DNA of 64,000 bases from an uncultured Prochlorococcus sp. (GTDB lineage: Bacteria; Cyanobacteriota; Cyanobacteriia; PCC-6307; Cyanobiaceae). The stretch covers positions 16,018 through 80,017 of the forward strand of contig NZ_CACMSM010000006.1 of the NCBI RefSeq assembly GCF_902616385.1. The letters run 5' to 3'. Shown in pieces: positions 35,413 through 45,247 of the stretch. Every line of letters begins with the position of its first letter. Positions within the stretch are counted from its first letter, which is position 1. The notes below the pieces were generated by a model. The model saw only the letters and a list, made by a program, of their open reading frames with translations. It had not been told where the DNA came from and did no database searches. A program made the translations under genes and the position numbers.

Positions 35413-35736
35413 ATGTCATCAGCTCCAGCCGTAACTGATTCTTCATTTGACAAGGATGTACTGCAAAGTGATCTACCAGTATTGGTAGATTTTTGGGCAC
35501 CATGGTGTGGTCCATGTAGGATGGTCGCTCCAGTTGTAGAAGAAATCTCAAAAGACTTTGAAGGAAAAATTAAAGTTTTTAAATTAAATACAGATGAGAA
35601 TCCAAATGTAGCTAGTCAATACGGAATTAGAAGTATTCCTACATTAATGATCTTTAAAGGAGGTCAAAAGGTTGATACCGTTGTTGGTGCTGTGCCAAAA
35701 GCAACTCTTTCGAGCACTTTAACTAAGCATTTATAA
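35413..35736 (+). CDS. trxA: Thioredoxin
   Basis: 107 aa; [35 protein letters not shown]. Confidence 0.98.
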   Translation: MSSAPAVTDSSFDKDVLQSDLPVLVDFWAPWCGPCRMVAPVVEEISKDFEGKIKVFKLNTDENPNVASQYGIRSIPTLMIFKGGQKVDTVVGAVPKATLSSTLTKHL

Positions 35737-35746
35737 ATTAAAAGCT

Positions 35747-36364
35747 TTGCATAAAATTGGACTAATAGACTATGGAATGGGTAATATTCATTCTGTAACG
35801 AAATCTCTAGAAAGTCTTGGAGAAGAAATTATATTAATTAAAAACTTTAATGATTCTAAGCTTTGTAAGGCGATAATACTTCCTGGGGTTGGGGCATTTG
35901 ATCCAGCGATGAATAATCTCAGAAATACTGATTTAATAGATGATTTGAAAAATTGGATTAAAAGTGGGAAGTCCTTTTTTGGGATATGTTTAGGTCTCCA
36001 ACTCCTTTTTGAATCTAGTGATGAAGGAAAAGTTCAAGGCCTGGGAATTTTAAAAGGAAAAATACAAAAAATACCCAATATTGTTAGCCAAAGAATCCCA
36101 CACATGGGTTGGTGCCAACTTTTGCCTACAAAAAAAAATACTTTATTTGGGATTGAAGAATTAAATAATTGGGTCTATTTTGTACATTCCTATCATGCAA
36201 TCCCAGATGACTTAAATATTATTGCAGCTCAGGTTGATTATGGCTCTGAAAAATTAACTGCAATGATTGAGAATGATAATTTATTAGCCTGTCAATTTCA
36301 TCCGGAAAAATCTGGAAAAACCGGTGAAAAACTTTTGAGAAGATGGCTTACTAATATTCAATAA
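35747..36364 (+). CDS. hisH: Imidazole glycerol phosphate synthase subunit HisH
   Basis: 205 aa; DYGMGNIHSVTKSLE, LPGVGAFDPAM, GICLGLQLLFESSDEG, QFHPEKSG; TTG start. Confidence 0.97.
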   Translation: MHKIGLIDYGMGNIHSVTKSLESLGEEIILIKNFNDSKLCKAIILPGVGAFDPAMNNLRNTDLIDDLKNWIKSGKSFFGICLGLQLLFESSDEGKVQGLGILKGKIQKIPNIVSQRIPHMGWCQLLPTKKNTLFGIEELNNWVYFVHSYHAIPDDLNIIAAQVDYGSEKLTAMIENDNLLACQFHPEKSGKTGEKLLRRWLTNIQ

Positions 36365-36377
36365 TTGACAATTACTG

Positions 36378-36977
36378 ATGAAGACAAACTTAAGATTAAT
36401 AGGTGGTAAAAAACTACAAAGTCCAAATAATCCTTATACCAGACCTACAACTTTGAGAGTTAGAGAGGCTATATTTAATATTTTAAATACTAGAGTTGAA
36501 AATAGTAACTGGTTAGATTTATTTAGTGGAACAGGAGCCATATCTTGTGAAGCCTATAATCACGGGGCAAGCAAAATAATTGCAATTGAAAAAAACAAAA
36601 TCAACTCAAAAATTTGCTCAGAAAATTTACTTTCGTTGGAGAATATAGAGAATAGGAGAAATGATATTGAAGTTATTTGTAAAGACGTTTTGAAATGGAC
36701 AAAACCAAATTATGAGAGAAACTTATCATCTAGAAATATGGATTTAAATAAATTAAAATTTGATTTTGTTTATCTAGATCCTCCATATGATGTGGATTTC
36801 CATGAATTAGTTTTAAATCAATTATTCAATTGTAATTTTCTAAAAAAAGATTCATTAGTTATTTGTGAACATTCTCCTAATCTATTTATTAAAAAAAGTA
36901 CTTTGTGGGAAACTATAGATGTAAGAAATTATGGGCAGTCAAGATTAACGTTTTTAATCAATGTCCAGCATCCCTGA
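36378..36977 (+). CDS. rsmD: 16S rRNA (guanine966-N2)-methyltransferase RsmD
   Basis: 199 aa; [47 protein letters not shown]. Confidence 0.93.
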   Translation: MKTNLRLIGGKKLQSPNNPYTRPTTLRVREAIFNILNTRVENSNWLDLFSGTGAISCEAYNHGASKIIAIEKNKINSKICSENLLSLENIENRRNDIEVICKDVLKWTKPNYERNLSSRNMDLNKLKFDFVYLDPPYDVDFHELVLNQLFNCNFLKKDSLVICEHSPNLFIKKSTLWETIDVRNYGQSRLTFLINVQHP

Positions 36978-37073
36978 ACCTCTTCTGTATTGATTCCATG
37001 CACTTACGAATAATCCAAGAAGAGTTATTGGGACTAAACCTAAAACAATTCCACATAGAAGAGGCTCGATCAT
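36954..37073 (-). CDS. petG: Cytochrome b6f complex subunit PetG
   Basis: 39 aa [39 protein letters not shown] starting at CAT 37071-37073; supplied 70 aa ORF has a spurious N-terminal extension. Confidence 0.96.
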   Translation of the reverse strand: MIEPLLCGIVLGLVPITLLGLFVSAWNQYRRGSGMLDID

Positions 37074-37128
37074 TTTTTTGCCTTTTTTGAATTTATTATT
37101 CACAATTGTTACATAGAGATTATTTTTT

Positions 37129-37515
37129 GTGTCAACATCTTCATCAACTGCAGCAGAAAGAGACATTAAAAGAGAATTCTTAAAAATTGTTTTTATTGTA
37201 TTTGGAGTTTTATTGATTTGTTTTTCAATATTTTTCGTAAAACATCATGAAAATAACAAATATATTATTGAAACTCTTGAGCTTAATGGATCTGCTGAGG
37301 AAGGGGATGCTCTTTTTAAGATAAATTGTGTTGGATGTCATGGAATTACAGCAAGAGGATTAGTTGGGCCAGACTTACACTCAATAACTAAACGTTTGAA
37401 TGATAAAGAGATAATAAAACAAGTTACTGGAGGCCAAACTCCTCCTATGCCAAGTTTTGAAATTGATCCTGTAAATATGTCCAATTTATTAAAATATCTT
37501 CATAGTCTTGAATGA
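37129..37515 (+). CDS. cytM: Membrane-anchored c-type cytochrome, CytM-like
   Basis: 128 aa; N-terminal TM, haem motif NCVGCHG, distal Met region TPPMPSFE. Confidence 0.88.
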   Translation: MSTSSSTAAERDIKREFLKIVFIVFGVLLICFSIFFVKHHENNKYIIETLELNGSAEEGDALFKINCVGCHGITARGLVGPDLHSITKRLNDKEIIKQVTGGQTPPMPSFEIDPVNMSNLLKYLHSLE

Positions 37516-38264
37516 TTTTGGGAAAAAATTTTTCTAATTTAAAGGTAATATTAGTTGAACCAAATGGCCCTTTAAACGTAGGTAGCGTTGCTAGATTATG
37601 CAGTAATTTTGAAGTTGATGAATTAAGAATTGTCTCTCCAAAATGCGATATATTTTCTTTAGACGCAAAAAAAATGGCCCTTAAAGGTCAAAAATTTCTT
37701 GAACATTGTATTATTTTTGATGATCTTCAAAAAGCAATTATTGATTGTGATTTAGTTTTGGCATCTTGTGGAAGGATCGATATAAATAAAGATTCATTTT
37801 TTGTATCTTCTGAAGATATGTTTGATTGGACTTTATCCTTTAAGAAGATAAATAATTTAGCGATTATATTTGGAAGAGAGGATAGAGGCTTAACTAACAG
37901 TGAATTGCTTCTGGCAAATAAAACTTTTAAAATCCCAACCTCTCAGAATAATCCTTCCTTAAATCTTTCTCACGCTGTTTCAATAGTTTTGTATGAATTG
38001 AATAAGTCTTCTAAAAAGAATTTGAATAATGATTTAAAAGTTTTTAACTTGGCATCATCGAACGAAGTACATCATACATTTGTGGAGATAGAGGAAATGC
38101 TTTTACGTGTAGGATATCTCTTGAAACATACTTCAAAGGCAAAAATCAGTAAATTTAAGAATTTTATTTTAAGGTCAAATACATCAAGGCACGAAGTAAA
38201 TGTTTTAAGAGGAATTGTCCATCAAATAAACTGGTTTTTGGACAATTCAAAGAAAAGTAAATAA
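37512..38264 (+). CDS. TrmH/SpoU (TrmJ-like) RNA methyltransferase
   Basis: 250 aa; PNGPLNVGSVARLCSNF, IIFGREDRGLTNSEL, NPSLNLSHAVSIVLYEL knot motifs. Confidence 0.92.
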   Translation: MILGKNFSNLKVILVEPNGPLNVGSVARLCSNFEVDELRIVSPKCDIFSLDAKKMALKGQKFLEHCIIFDDLQKAIIDCDLVLASCGRIDINKDSFFVSSEDMFDWTLSFKKINNLAIIFGREDRGLTNSELLLANKTFKIPTSQNNPSLNLSHAVSIVLYELNKSSKKNLNNDLKVFNLASSNEVHHTFVEIEEMLLRVGYLLKHTSKAKISKFKNFILRSNTSRHEVNVLRGIVHQINWFLDNSKKSK

Positions 38265-38381
38265 GTATAAATTTGATTAGTTACTATTTTCCTGTTGTTT
38301 TAATTTGAAAGGTATATTTACTAAAAACATTTTCTGAAGTAGCATCTATTGATTATTTGAATATTTAAGAAAACTAAAACT

Positions 38382-39473
38382 GTGCTTACAACAAAGAAAA
38401 GAAGAGTTTTCCCTTTTACAGCTGTAATTGGTCAAGAAGAAATGAAATTGGCTCTTTTATTAAATGTTATTGATCCAAGAATTGGAGGTGTGATGATAAT
38501 GGGTGATAGAGGGACTGGAAAGTCTACAACAATCAGAGCCTTAGCTGATTTGTTGCCAGCAATCGATGTTGTTAAAGACGATCCATATAATAGTTCATTA
38601 GTCGATCCTGATTTGCAAAGTAAAGAAGTTTTGGAAAAAATTACTCAAGGAGAAAATCTAGAGAGTATTCAAAAACAAGTACCTATGGTTGACTTGCCTT
38701 TAGGGGCTACTGAAGACAGACTTTGTGGAACCATTGATATAGAGAAGGCTTTGAGTGAAGGTGTTAAAGCATTCGAACCTGGATTGTTGGCTAAAGCTAA
38801 TAGGGGTTTACTATACGTTGATGAAGTGAATTTGCTTGATGATCATTTAGTTGATGTACTTCTAGATTCGGCGGCTTCCGGATGGAATACAGTTGAAAGG
38901 GAGGGAGTTTCAGTTAGACATCCTGCGAGGTTTGTTCTTATTGGTTCAGGCAATCCAGAAGAAGGTGAATTAAGGCCTCAGCTATTGGATAGGTTTGGGA
39001 TGAGTGTGGAGGTTAAGACAGTTAGAGATGCTGAATTAAGAGTTCAAGTAGTGGATCAAAGAACCTCTTTTGACGATAATCCTGATGAGTTTTCATTGAG
39101 TGTTGAGAAAAAGCAGAATGAACTTCAGCAAAAGGTTATTAAAGCTCAAGAAATATTAAATTCTGTTCAAATGGACGATGACCTAAGATTGAATATTTCT
39201 GCAATCTGCGGTGAACTAGATGTTGATGGTTTACGTGGAGATATTGTTACAAATCGATCGGCAAGGGCAATTGCAGCCTTTGAGGGCAGAACTGAAGTGC
39301 AAGAAGATGATATAGCAAGGGTTATTTCTTGTTCTTTAAGACATAGACTAAGAAAAGATCCTCTAGAACAAGTTGATTCAGGTGAAAGAGTCATTCAAGC
39401 TTTTTGTAAAGTATTCGATTTAAATGAAAAAGAAAATCTTTCAAAATTTCAATTGTCTGCTGAAGCTCAATAA
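38382..39473 (+). CDS. chlI: Magnesium chelatase subunit I
   Basis: 363 aa; [75 protein letters not shown] start. Confidence 0.98.
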   Translation: MLTTKKRRVFPFTAVIGQEEMKLALLLNVIDPRIGGVMIMGDRGTGKSTTIRALADLLPAIDVVKDDPYNSSLVDPDLQSKEVLEKITQGENLESIQKQVPMVDLPLGATEDRLCGTIDIEKALSEGVKAFEPGLLAKANRGLLYVDEVNLLDDHLVDVLLDSAASGWNTVEREGVSVRHPARFVLIGSGNPEEGELRPQLLDRFGMSVEVKTVRDAELRVQVVDQRTSFDDNPDEFSLSVEKKQNELQQKVIKAQEILNSVQMDDDLRLNISAICGELDVDGLRGDIVTNRSARAIAAFEGRTEVQEDDIARVISCSLRHRLRKDPLEQVDSGERVIQAFCKVFDLNEKENLSKFQLSAEAQ

Positions 39474-39475
39474 TA

Positions 39476-39949
39476 GTGAGAATAATTGGAATTGACCCTG
39501 GATTAGCTAGAGTTGGTTATGGAATAATTGAGATAGAAGATGAAAGAAAGATATTATTAGATTGCGGCGTTATTGAGACGGGTAAGGATAAAAAAGAAGG
39601 AGATAGACTTTATGAGATATTCCAAGATCTTAATGAATTAATAAATCATTGGAACCCAACAGCAGCCGCGGTAGAAAAATTTTTCTTTTACAGGTCAAGC
39701 ACTACCATTAGTGTGGTTCAGGCTAGAGGCGTGATTATGATGGTATTGGCCTCTAAAAAAATTCATATTAGTGAATATTCACCTGCTCAGATAAAATTAA
39801 CAATTGCTGGGTCTGGAAAGGCATCTAAGAAAGAAATTCTTGATGCGGTTATGTATAACTTAAATCTTAACAAACCTCCAAAACCTGATGATTCAGCAGA
39901 TGCATTGGCTATAGCACTGACAAAACTAAATGAAGATGGCTTTAACTAA
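39476..39949 (+). CDS. ruvC: Holliday junction resolvase RuvC
   Basis: 157 aa; [39 protein letters not shown] start. Confidence 0.97.
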   Translation: MRIIGIDPGLARVGYGIIEIEDERKILLDCGVIETGKDKKEGDRLYEIFQDLNELINHWNPTAAAVEKFFFYRSSTTISVVQARGVIMMVLASKKIHISEYSPAQIKLTIAGSGKASKKEILDAVMYNLNLNKPPKPDDSADALAIALTKLNEDGFN

Positions 39950-39958
39950 AAATTTAAT

Positions 39959-40516
39959 ATGATGATCCTTGAAAATAAGAAATTAGAAAGGGATAAGTTT
40001 ATAAAACTAAGAGATGGGATTTCTTTTGATCAAAGAGAAAATGTAGAAAAGAATGTAAGAATATACGTTGATTCATTTGCTAAGGAATATAAAAATATTG
40101 GTTATATAGCAATATATTGGCCTCTAAAAAATGAAGTAGATATAAGAAGTCTTAAGAAAAAATTTTCTTTAGCTTTGCCAAGATGTAAAGATAAAAATGA
40201 ATTGTTATTTTATCCATGGGATGAAGAACCTCTTACAAAAGATTCTGAAGGGATACTTAGTCCAAATAATTCTTTTTCATTAAGTTATAAACAGATAAGT
40301 ATGATTCTTGTCCCATGTCTTTCTGTAGATAAAAATTTAACAAGATTAGGTTATGGAGGAGGTTATTTTGATAAACTAAGGACAAATAATAATTGGAGAA
40401 ATGTTCCATGCATTGGAGTATTAGCTTCCAATTGTGTAAGTACGATTCCATTAACCAGAGCTAAGTGGGATATTCCTTTATCGGGGTTTATCACAGAAAA
40501 AGAAATATTTGTATAA
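39959..40516 (+). CDS. 5-formyltetrahydrofolate cyclo-ligase family protein
   Basis: 185 aa; IAIYWPLKNEVDIRSL, LTRLGYGGGYFDKL. Confidence 0.93.
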   Translation: MMILENKKLERDKFIKLRDGISFDQRENVEKNVRIYVDSFAKEYKNIGYIAIYWPLKNEVDIRSLKKKFSLALPRCKDKNELLFYPWDEEPLTKDSEGILSPNNSFSLSYKQISMILVPCLSVDKNLTRLGYGGGYFDKLRTNNNWRNVPCIGVLASNCVSTIPLTRAKWDIPLSGFITEKEIFV

Positions 40517-40555
40517 TAGAAAACTGATAAAGCGATTAATTTATAGTTTCAAAAA

Positions 40556-40975
40556 ATGGAAAATCAGGAAAAATACAATAATTTATCAAGACTAGTAGAA
40601 AAGTTGAAGAAATCAGAAGATCCAAAAAGAAAATATGAATACATTTTGTGGTTAGGGAAAAAATTGAAAGAACCTAATAATGAAATCCTTGTTGAAGAAA
40701 ATAAAGTTAAGGGATGCGTTTCAGAAGTTTTTGTTAAGCCAAATATTAAAGGTGGTAAATTATTTTGGGAGGGATATTCTGATGCCCTAATAACAAAGGG
40801 TTTATTGGCATTTTTAATTACTGGTTTAAATGAATTAACACCAAATGAGGTTATTAAAATAGATAAGAAATTTATTGAAGATACTGGTTTGAGGTCAAGC
40901 TTAACTCCTTCTCGGTCAAATGGTTTTTTAAACATATTATTGAAAATGCAATCTCAAGCAAATGAATTTTTGTAG
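40556..40975 (+). CDS. sufE: SufE family cysteine desulfuration protein
   Basis: 139 aa; YEYILWLGKKLKEP, NKVKGCVSEVFV. Confidence 0.93.
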   Translation: MENQEKYNNLSRLVEKLKKSEDPKRKYEYILWLGKKLKEPNNEILVEENKVKGCVSEVFVKPNIKGGKLFWEGYSDALITKGLLAFLITGLNELTPNEVIKIDKKFIEDTGLRSSLTPSRSNGFLNILLKMQSQANEFL

Positions 40976-41019
40976 GCCTAATAATATAAAATTAAACTCA
41001 AAGTTAAAAGAAATAAAAA

Positions 41020-42321
41020 ATGAGAAAATGCAAAATTGGGATCATAGGTTTTGGAACCGTAGGCTCAGGTATTTATAAAATATTAAGTTCTGAAGTTGAT
41101 TCACATCCAATTCTAAAAGAAATAGAAATTGCAAAAATAGCAGTTAAAGATCTTAATAAAAAAAGGGATATTGAGCTAGATAATAATTTATTAACTGATG
41201 ATCCATTTAAATTAATTAATGACCCCTCTATAGATGTAATTGTTGAAGTTATGGGTGGGGTTGATTTAGCAAAAGATATTATTCTGCAATCATTAAAATT
41301 AGGTAAATCTGTTGTTACAGCAAATAAAGCTGTCATCGCAAGATATGGAGAAGAAATATATAAAACTGCCTCTAAAGAAGGAGTATATATATTGTCAGAG
41401 GCGGCAGTTTGCGGAGGGATCCCTATAATTGAACCCTTAAAAAGATCATTAAAAAGTAACAGTATAAAAAAAATGGTTGGAATAATAAATGGCACAACAA
41501 ATTTTATTCTTTCAAAGATGACAAATGAAAAAGCTGATTACAAGGAAACCTTAAAATTGGCCCAAAGCCTTGGGTATGCAGAATTTGATCCAACTGCAGA
41601 TGTTGAGGGCCATGATGCTGCTGATAAAATTTCAATTCTTAGTGAACTTGCATTTGGAGGGAAAATCAAAAGGGAGGAGATTCATGCTGAGGGCATTAGT
41701 AAAATTAATCTAAAGGATATTGAATATGCCAATAAATTAGGGTTTGAAATAAAACTTTTAGCTTTATCCGAAAAGGGACAAATTAATAGTAATGATTCAC
41801 TCTCTTTGAATATTTGGGTAGGACCTTCTTTGATTCCAAAATCTCATCCATTGGCAACAGTTAAGGGAGTTAACAATGCCTTATTGATAGAGGCTGATCC
41901 TCTTGGAGAGATAATGTTATACGGTCCAGGTGCAGGGAGCGGCCCAACTGCTGCATCAGTGGTATCAGACATATTAAATCTGCATGCCGCCTCAGTAAAA
42001 AATAATAATTTAATCGATCCATTATTATCTTTTTGTTTCTGGAGAAATTGTCATATCATCGAATCTTCACAAATAAATAAAAAAAATTACCTTAGAATCA
42101 TTTGTCTTGATAGTCCAGGTGTTATAGGAAAGATTGGAGATATTTTTGGAAAGAATAATGTATCAATCGAATCAATTGTTCAACTTGATGCAAGTGATGA
42201 CAAAGCTGAAATTGTAGTTATTACTCATGAGGTCAATAATGGAGACTTTGAGAGGTCGAAAGATGAAATAAATTCGCTAAATGAAGTCAAAATTATTGCA
42301 AGTCAATTAAGTTGTATTTAA
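41020..42321 (+). CDS. hom: Homoserine dehydrogenase
   Basis: 433 aa; IGIIGFGTVGSGIYKIL, VTANKAVIA, EAAVCGGIPIIEPLKRSL, GTTNFILSKM, DVEGHDAADKISIL, C-terminal ACT domain. Confidence 0.97.
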   Translation: MRKCKIGIIGFGTVGSGIYKILSSEVDSHPILKEIEIAKIAVKDLNKKRDIELDNNLLTDDPFKLINDPSIDVIVEVMGGVDLAKDIILQSLKLGKSVVTANKAVIARYGEEIYKTASKEGVYILSEAAVCGGIPIIEPLKRSLKSNSIKKMVGIINGTTNFILSKMTNEKADYKETLKLAQSLGYAEFDPTADVEGHDAADKISILSELAFGGKIKREEIHAEGISKINLKDIEYANKLGFEIKLLALSEKGQINSNDSLSLNIWVGPSLIPKSHPLATVKGVNNALLIEADPLGEIMLYGPGAGSGPTAASVVSDILNLHAASVKNNNLIDPLLSFCFWRNCHIIESSQINKKNYLRIICLDSPGVIGKIGDIFGKNNVSIESIVQLDASDDKAEIVVITHEVNNGDFERSKDEINSLNEVKIIASQLSCI

Positions 42322-42370
42322 AAAAATAGTTTGCAAATTTCTTCATAGCTTGGTAAACCGAAGAAAGTAA

Positions 42371-42643
42371 GTGTTTGGTTTTAGCACCTTAATGATTCAT
42401 TCAAAACTATTAGATAATAATAATGAAAATAATAATTTAATTTTTTCTGAAAACCTATATAAAGGTGCTTGTGTAAAAATTAAAAATAGCAGTAAGACTT
42501 TTCAAGTAATTGGTTTAAATAGAGGTAAAGAAATTTGTTGGGTGAGAGAGTGGCCTTTTGCCTGTAATTCTAAAAAAACATTTGCTTTAGAAATTAGTCA
42601 AATAACCTTACAAATTTTCTGCTCAAATAATTCTTCAGAATAA
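42371..42643 (+). CDS. Hypothetical small protein
   Basis: 90 aa; YKGACVKIKNSSKTFQVIGLNRGKEICWVREWPF suggests a small beta-barrel; GTG start. Confidence 0.6.
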   Translation: MFGFSTLMIHSKLLDNNNENNNLIFSENLYKGACVKIKNSSKTFQVIGLNRGKEICWVREWPFACNSKKTFALEISQITLQIFCSNNSSE

Positions 42644-42660
42644 TTAAGAACTAAGGAAAT

Positions 42661-44232
42661 ATGAAAAAAAAAATTGTTTTATCAATATTTATAATTTTAA
42701 TTTCTTTTTTACAGAATTCTTGTGGCTCAAAAAGAATATCTAAAAAAATCATAGTAGCAAGTTCTGGAAAAATCGAATCTTTAGATCCAGCCAGAGCAAA
42801 TACTCTTAAAGCAATTCAATTAATCAGTTCTCTAGGAGACACATTATATGAATTAAATTCTGATGGAGAATTAATTCCTGAATTGGCCTCGGGGATGCCA
42901 ATTATTTCAAAGGATAGACTTCAAATAACTATCAATTTAAGAAAGAATGTCTTTTTTCATGATGGAACTTTATTTAACTCAAATGCTATGAAGTTTACCT
43001 TTGATAGATTCAAAAGAATTGGAACGATGAACTATATTTTAGGAAATAAGATTAAATCAATAGAAACGCCAAGTGAATATTCAGTCATAATAAATTTGAA
43101 TAAACCATCAAGTTCTTTAAATGGTTTACTTACATCAGTAAATTTAACCCCTATATCTCCAACATTTTACAAACAATATTCTGATAAGTTTTTAAATGAA
43201 AAATTTGTTGGTACTGGCAAGTATGTGCTGACCAGTTTTTCTAATGAAGTTCAATCAATTGATCCATATTTGAATTATTGGGGTGAAAAGCCCTTAAATA
43301 ACGGCGTTAGTTTTGTGGGCTATTCAAATTCATCCTCTCTTTTTGGGGCTTTAAAAAGTAAACAAATTGACGTGCTTTTATCAAATTCAATTGATGATAG
43401 TCAGAGAAAAAGTTTAAATGATTTAAGCAAAAATAAACAGTTTAAAGAAGGCAATAGCCCTTTCACTGAATTAAGTTTTATAAGCCTCAAAACTAGTTCT
43501 TATCCCTTAAGTAATCTTAATTTAAGATTGGCTTTGGCAAAAAGTCTTAATAGAAAATTGATTAGTGAGAAAGTAAGTTATGGATTAAGGATGCCATCTA
43601 GATCAATTATTCCTCCGATATTAAAAAAAGATAATCAAGAACTTTGGCCTAAATATAATTATTTAGAAGCGAGAAAGTTATTGCAAAAAGAAAATTATTG
43701 CAATGGAAATATTCTAAAAATACCCCTTACTTATAGATCGAATGTACCAGCTGACAAGCTTATTGCGCTTACATGGCAAGAAGAAATTAGAAATTCTTTG
43801 AAAGATTGTATTGATATTGAACTCAATGGGGTTGAATCTACAACAGTTTATAAGAATCTAAGTTTAGGAATTTATACGGCAGTTCTTCTCGATTGGACTG
43901 GGGCTTATTCAGATCCAGAGGCTTATCTTACCCCTCTTTTAAGTTGTAATGAAATATTTGACGGCATATGTAAAAAAGGAGAATCAGTTTACAGCGGTAG
44001 TTTTTGGGGATCGAATAAAGTGGAAAGTTTATTTCTTGAGAGTGAAAAAATAAGTGGAATTAAAAGATTAGAAAAACTTGTTGAAATTGAAAAAATAGCA
44101 GCAAGTTCAATACCTTATATTCCTATTTGGATCTCCTCTCAAAAAGCATGGTCACAAAATAAAATATCAAAACCTATTTTTAATGGTGCAGGAATAATTT
44201 CTTTAAGTGATCTTGAGTTAATTAATGAGTAG
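42661..44232 (+). CDS. ABC transporter substrate-binding lipoprotein (peptide/nickel family 5)
   Basis: 523 aa; lipobox-like LQNSCGS, LDPARANT, FHDGTLFNSNAMKFTFDRFK, GTGKYVLTSF. Confidence 0.92.
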   Translation: MKKKIVLSIFIILISFLQNSCGSKRISKKIIVASSGKIESLDPARANTLKAIQLISSLGDTLYELNSDGELIPELASGMPIISKDRLQITINLRKNVFFHDGTLFNSNAMKFTFDRFKRIGTMNYILGNKIKSIETPSEYSVIINLNKPSSSLNGLLTSVNLTPISPTFYKQYSDKFLNEKFVGTGKYVLTSFSNEVQSIDPYLNYWGEKPLNNGVSFVGYSNSSSLFGALKSKQIDVLLSNSIDDSQRKSLNDLSKNKQFKEGNSPFTELSFISLKTSSYPLSNLNLRLALAKSLNRKLISEKVSYGLRMPSRSIIPPILKKDNQELWPKYNYLEARKLLQKENYCNGNILKIPLTYRSNVPADKLIALTWQEEIRNSLKDCIDIELNGVESTTVYKNLSLGIYTAVLLDWTGAYSDPEAYLTPLLSCNEIFDGICKKGESVYSGSFWGSNKVESLFLESEKISGIKRLEKLVEIEKIAASSIPYIPIWISSQKAWSQNKISKPIFNGAGIISLSDLELINE

Positions 44233-45247
44233 AAATTTAAATAAACTACTAAATTATTCCTTATTAAAAATTTCATTAATACCGATAATGTTATGGATAA
44301 TTTCTTCATTAGTTTTTATTTTATTAAGAGTTGCTCCCGGCGATCCTGTCGATGCCATACTTGGATCTGGTGCAGATGAGGTTTCTAGGGAATTTCTAAG
44401 AAATAAATTAGGGCTAAATGAACCTTTAATAAATCAATATTTTTCATATATTAAAAATATATTGCACTTAGATTTTGGCCAATCTCTTAGTACCCAAGAG
44501 CCAGTACTTAATATTATTATAAAGTCATTGCCTGCAAGTCTTGAGCTTGGATTCTTTTCAATATTAAGTGCCATACTATTAGGATTTACATTGGGATTTA
44601 TTGGCTTAAGAAATAGAGGGAAAAAGACTGATTATATTGCGAGAATATTAGGAATTGCTACATATTCGATCCCTCCTTTTTGGGGTGCAATGTTAGCTCA
44701 ATTATTATTTTCTGTATTTTTTAATATTTCCCCAATTGGAGGGAGATTTCCTATATTTCAGCAACAACCCCAAATAACAGGTTTTCTAGTGTTAGATAGT
44801 ATTCTTTCAAATAATATTATTGCCTTGAAAGATAGTCTTTATCATCTCGCACTTCCTTCGATTACCCTTGGCTTTTTATTAAGTGGTATATTCAGCCGCT
44901 CATTAAGAGTAAATTTGGATAAGACATTAAAAAGTGATTATGTAAATGCTGCTATATGTAGAGGAATATCGAGGAAAAAAATATTTTTAAATCATGCATT
45001 GCCTAATGCTTTATTGCCAATTGTCACTATTTCTGGCATAACTATGGCTTCTTTAGCAGGAGGTGCTCTGTTGTTCGAGGTGACTTTCTCATGGCCAGGT
45101 ATAGCTTTAAGATTACATGAAGCTATTTCTCAAAGAGACTATACATTAGTTCAGGGAATTGTAATTTTTACCTCTGTACTTATAGTCTCTCTAAATCTCT
45201 TCGTGGATATTTTAATCGCATATTTAGATCCACGAATAGAGTACTAA
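44225..45247 (+). CDS. ABC transporter permease (DppB/OppB family)
   Basis: 340 aa; RVAPGDPVDAILG, SLPASLELGFFS, YVNAAICRGISRKKIFLNHALPNALLPIVT EAA loop; 8 bp overlap with upstream gene. Confidence 0.94.
   Translation: MSRNLNKLLNYSLLKISLIPIMLWIISSLVFILLRVAPGDPVDAILGSGADEVSREFLRNKLGLNEPLINQYFSYIKNILHLDFGQSLSTQEPVLNIIIKSLPASLELGFFSILSAILLGFTLGFIGLRNRGKKTDYIARILGIATYSIPPFWGAMLAQLLFSVFFNISPIGGRFPIFQQQPQITGFLVLDSILSNNIIALKDSLYHLALPSITLGFLLSGIFSRSLRVNLDKTLKSDYVNAAICRGISRKKIFLNHALPNALLPIVTISGITMASLAGGALLFEVTFSWPGIALRLHEAISQRDYTLVQGIVIFTSVLIVSLNLFVDILIAYLDPRIEY

Noticed and set aside
37074-37166. 31 aa N-terminal extension of the petG ORF
   Set aside because: PetG is normally about 37-39 aa beginning MIEPLL; the extension overlaps the divergent cytM gene antisense
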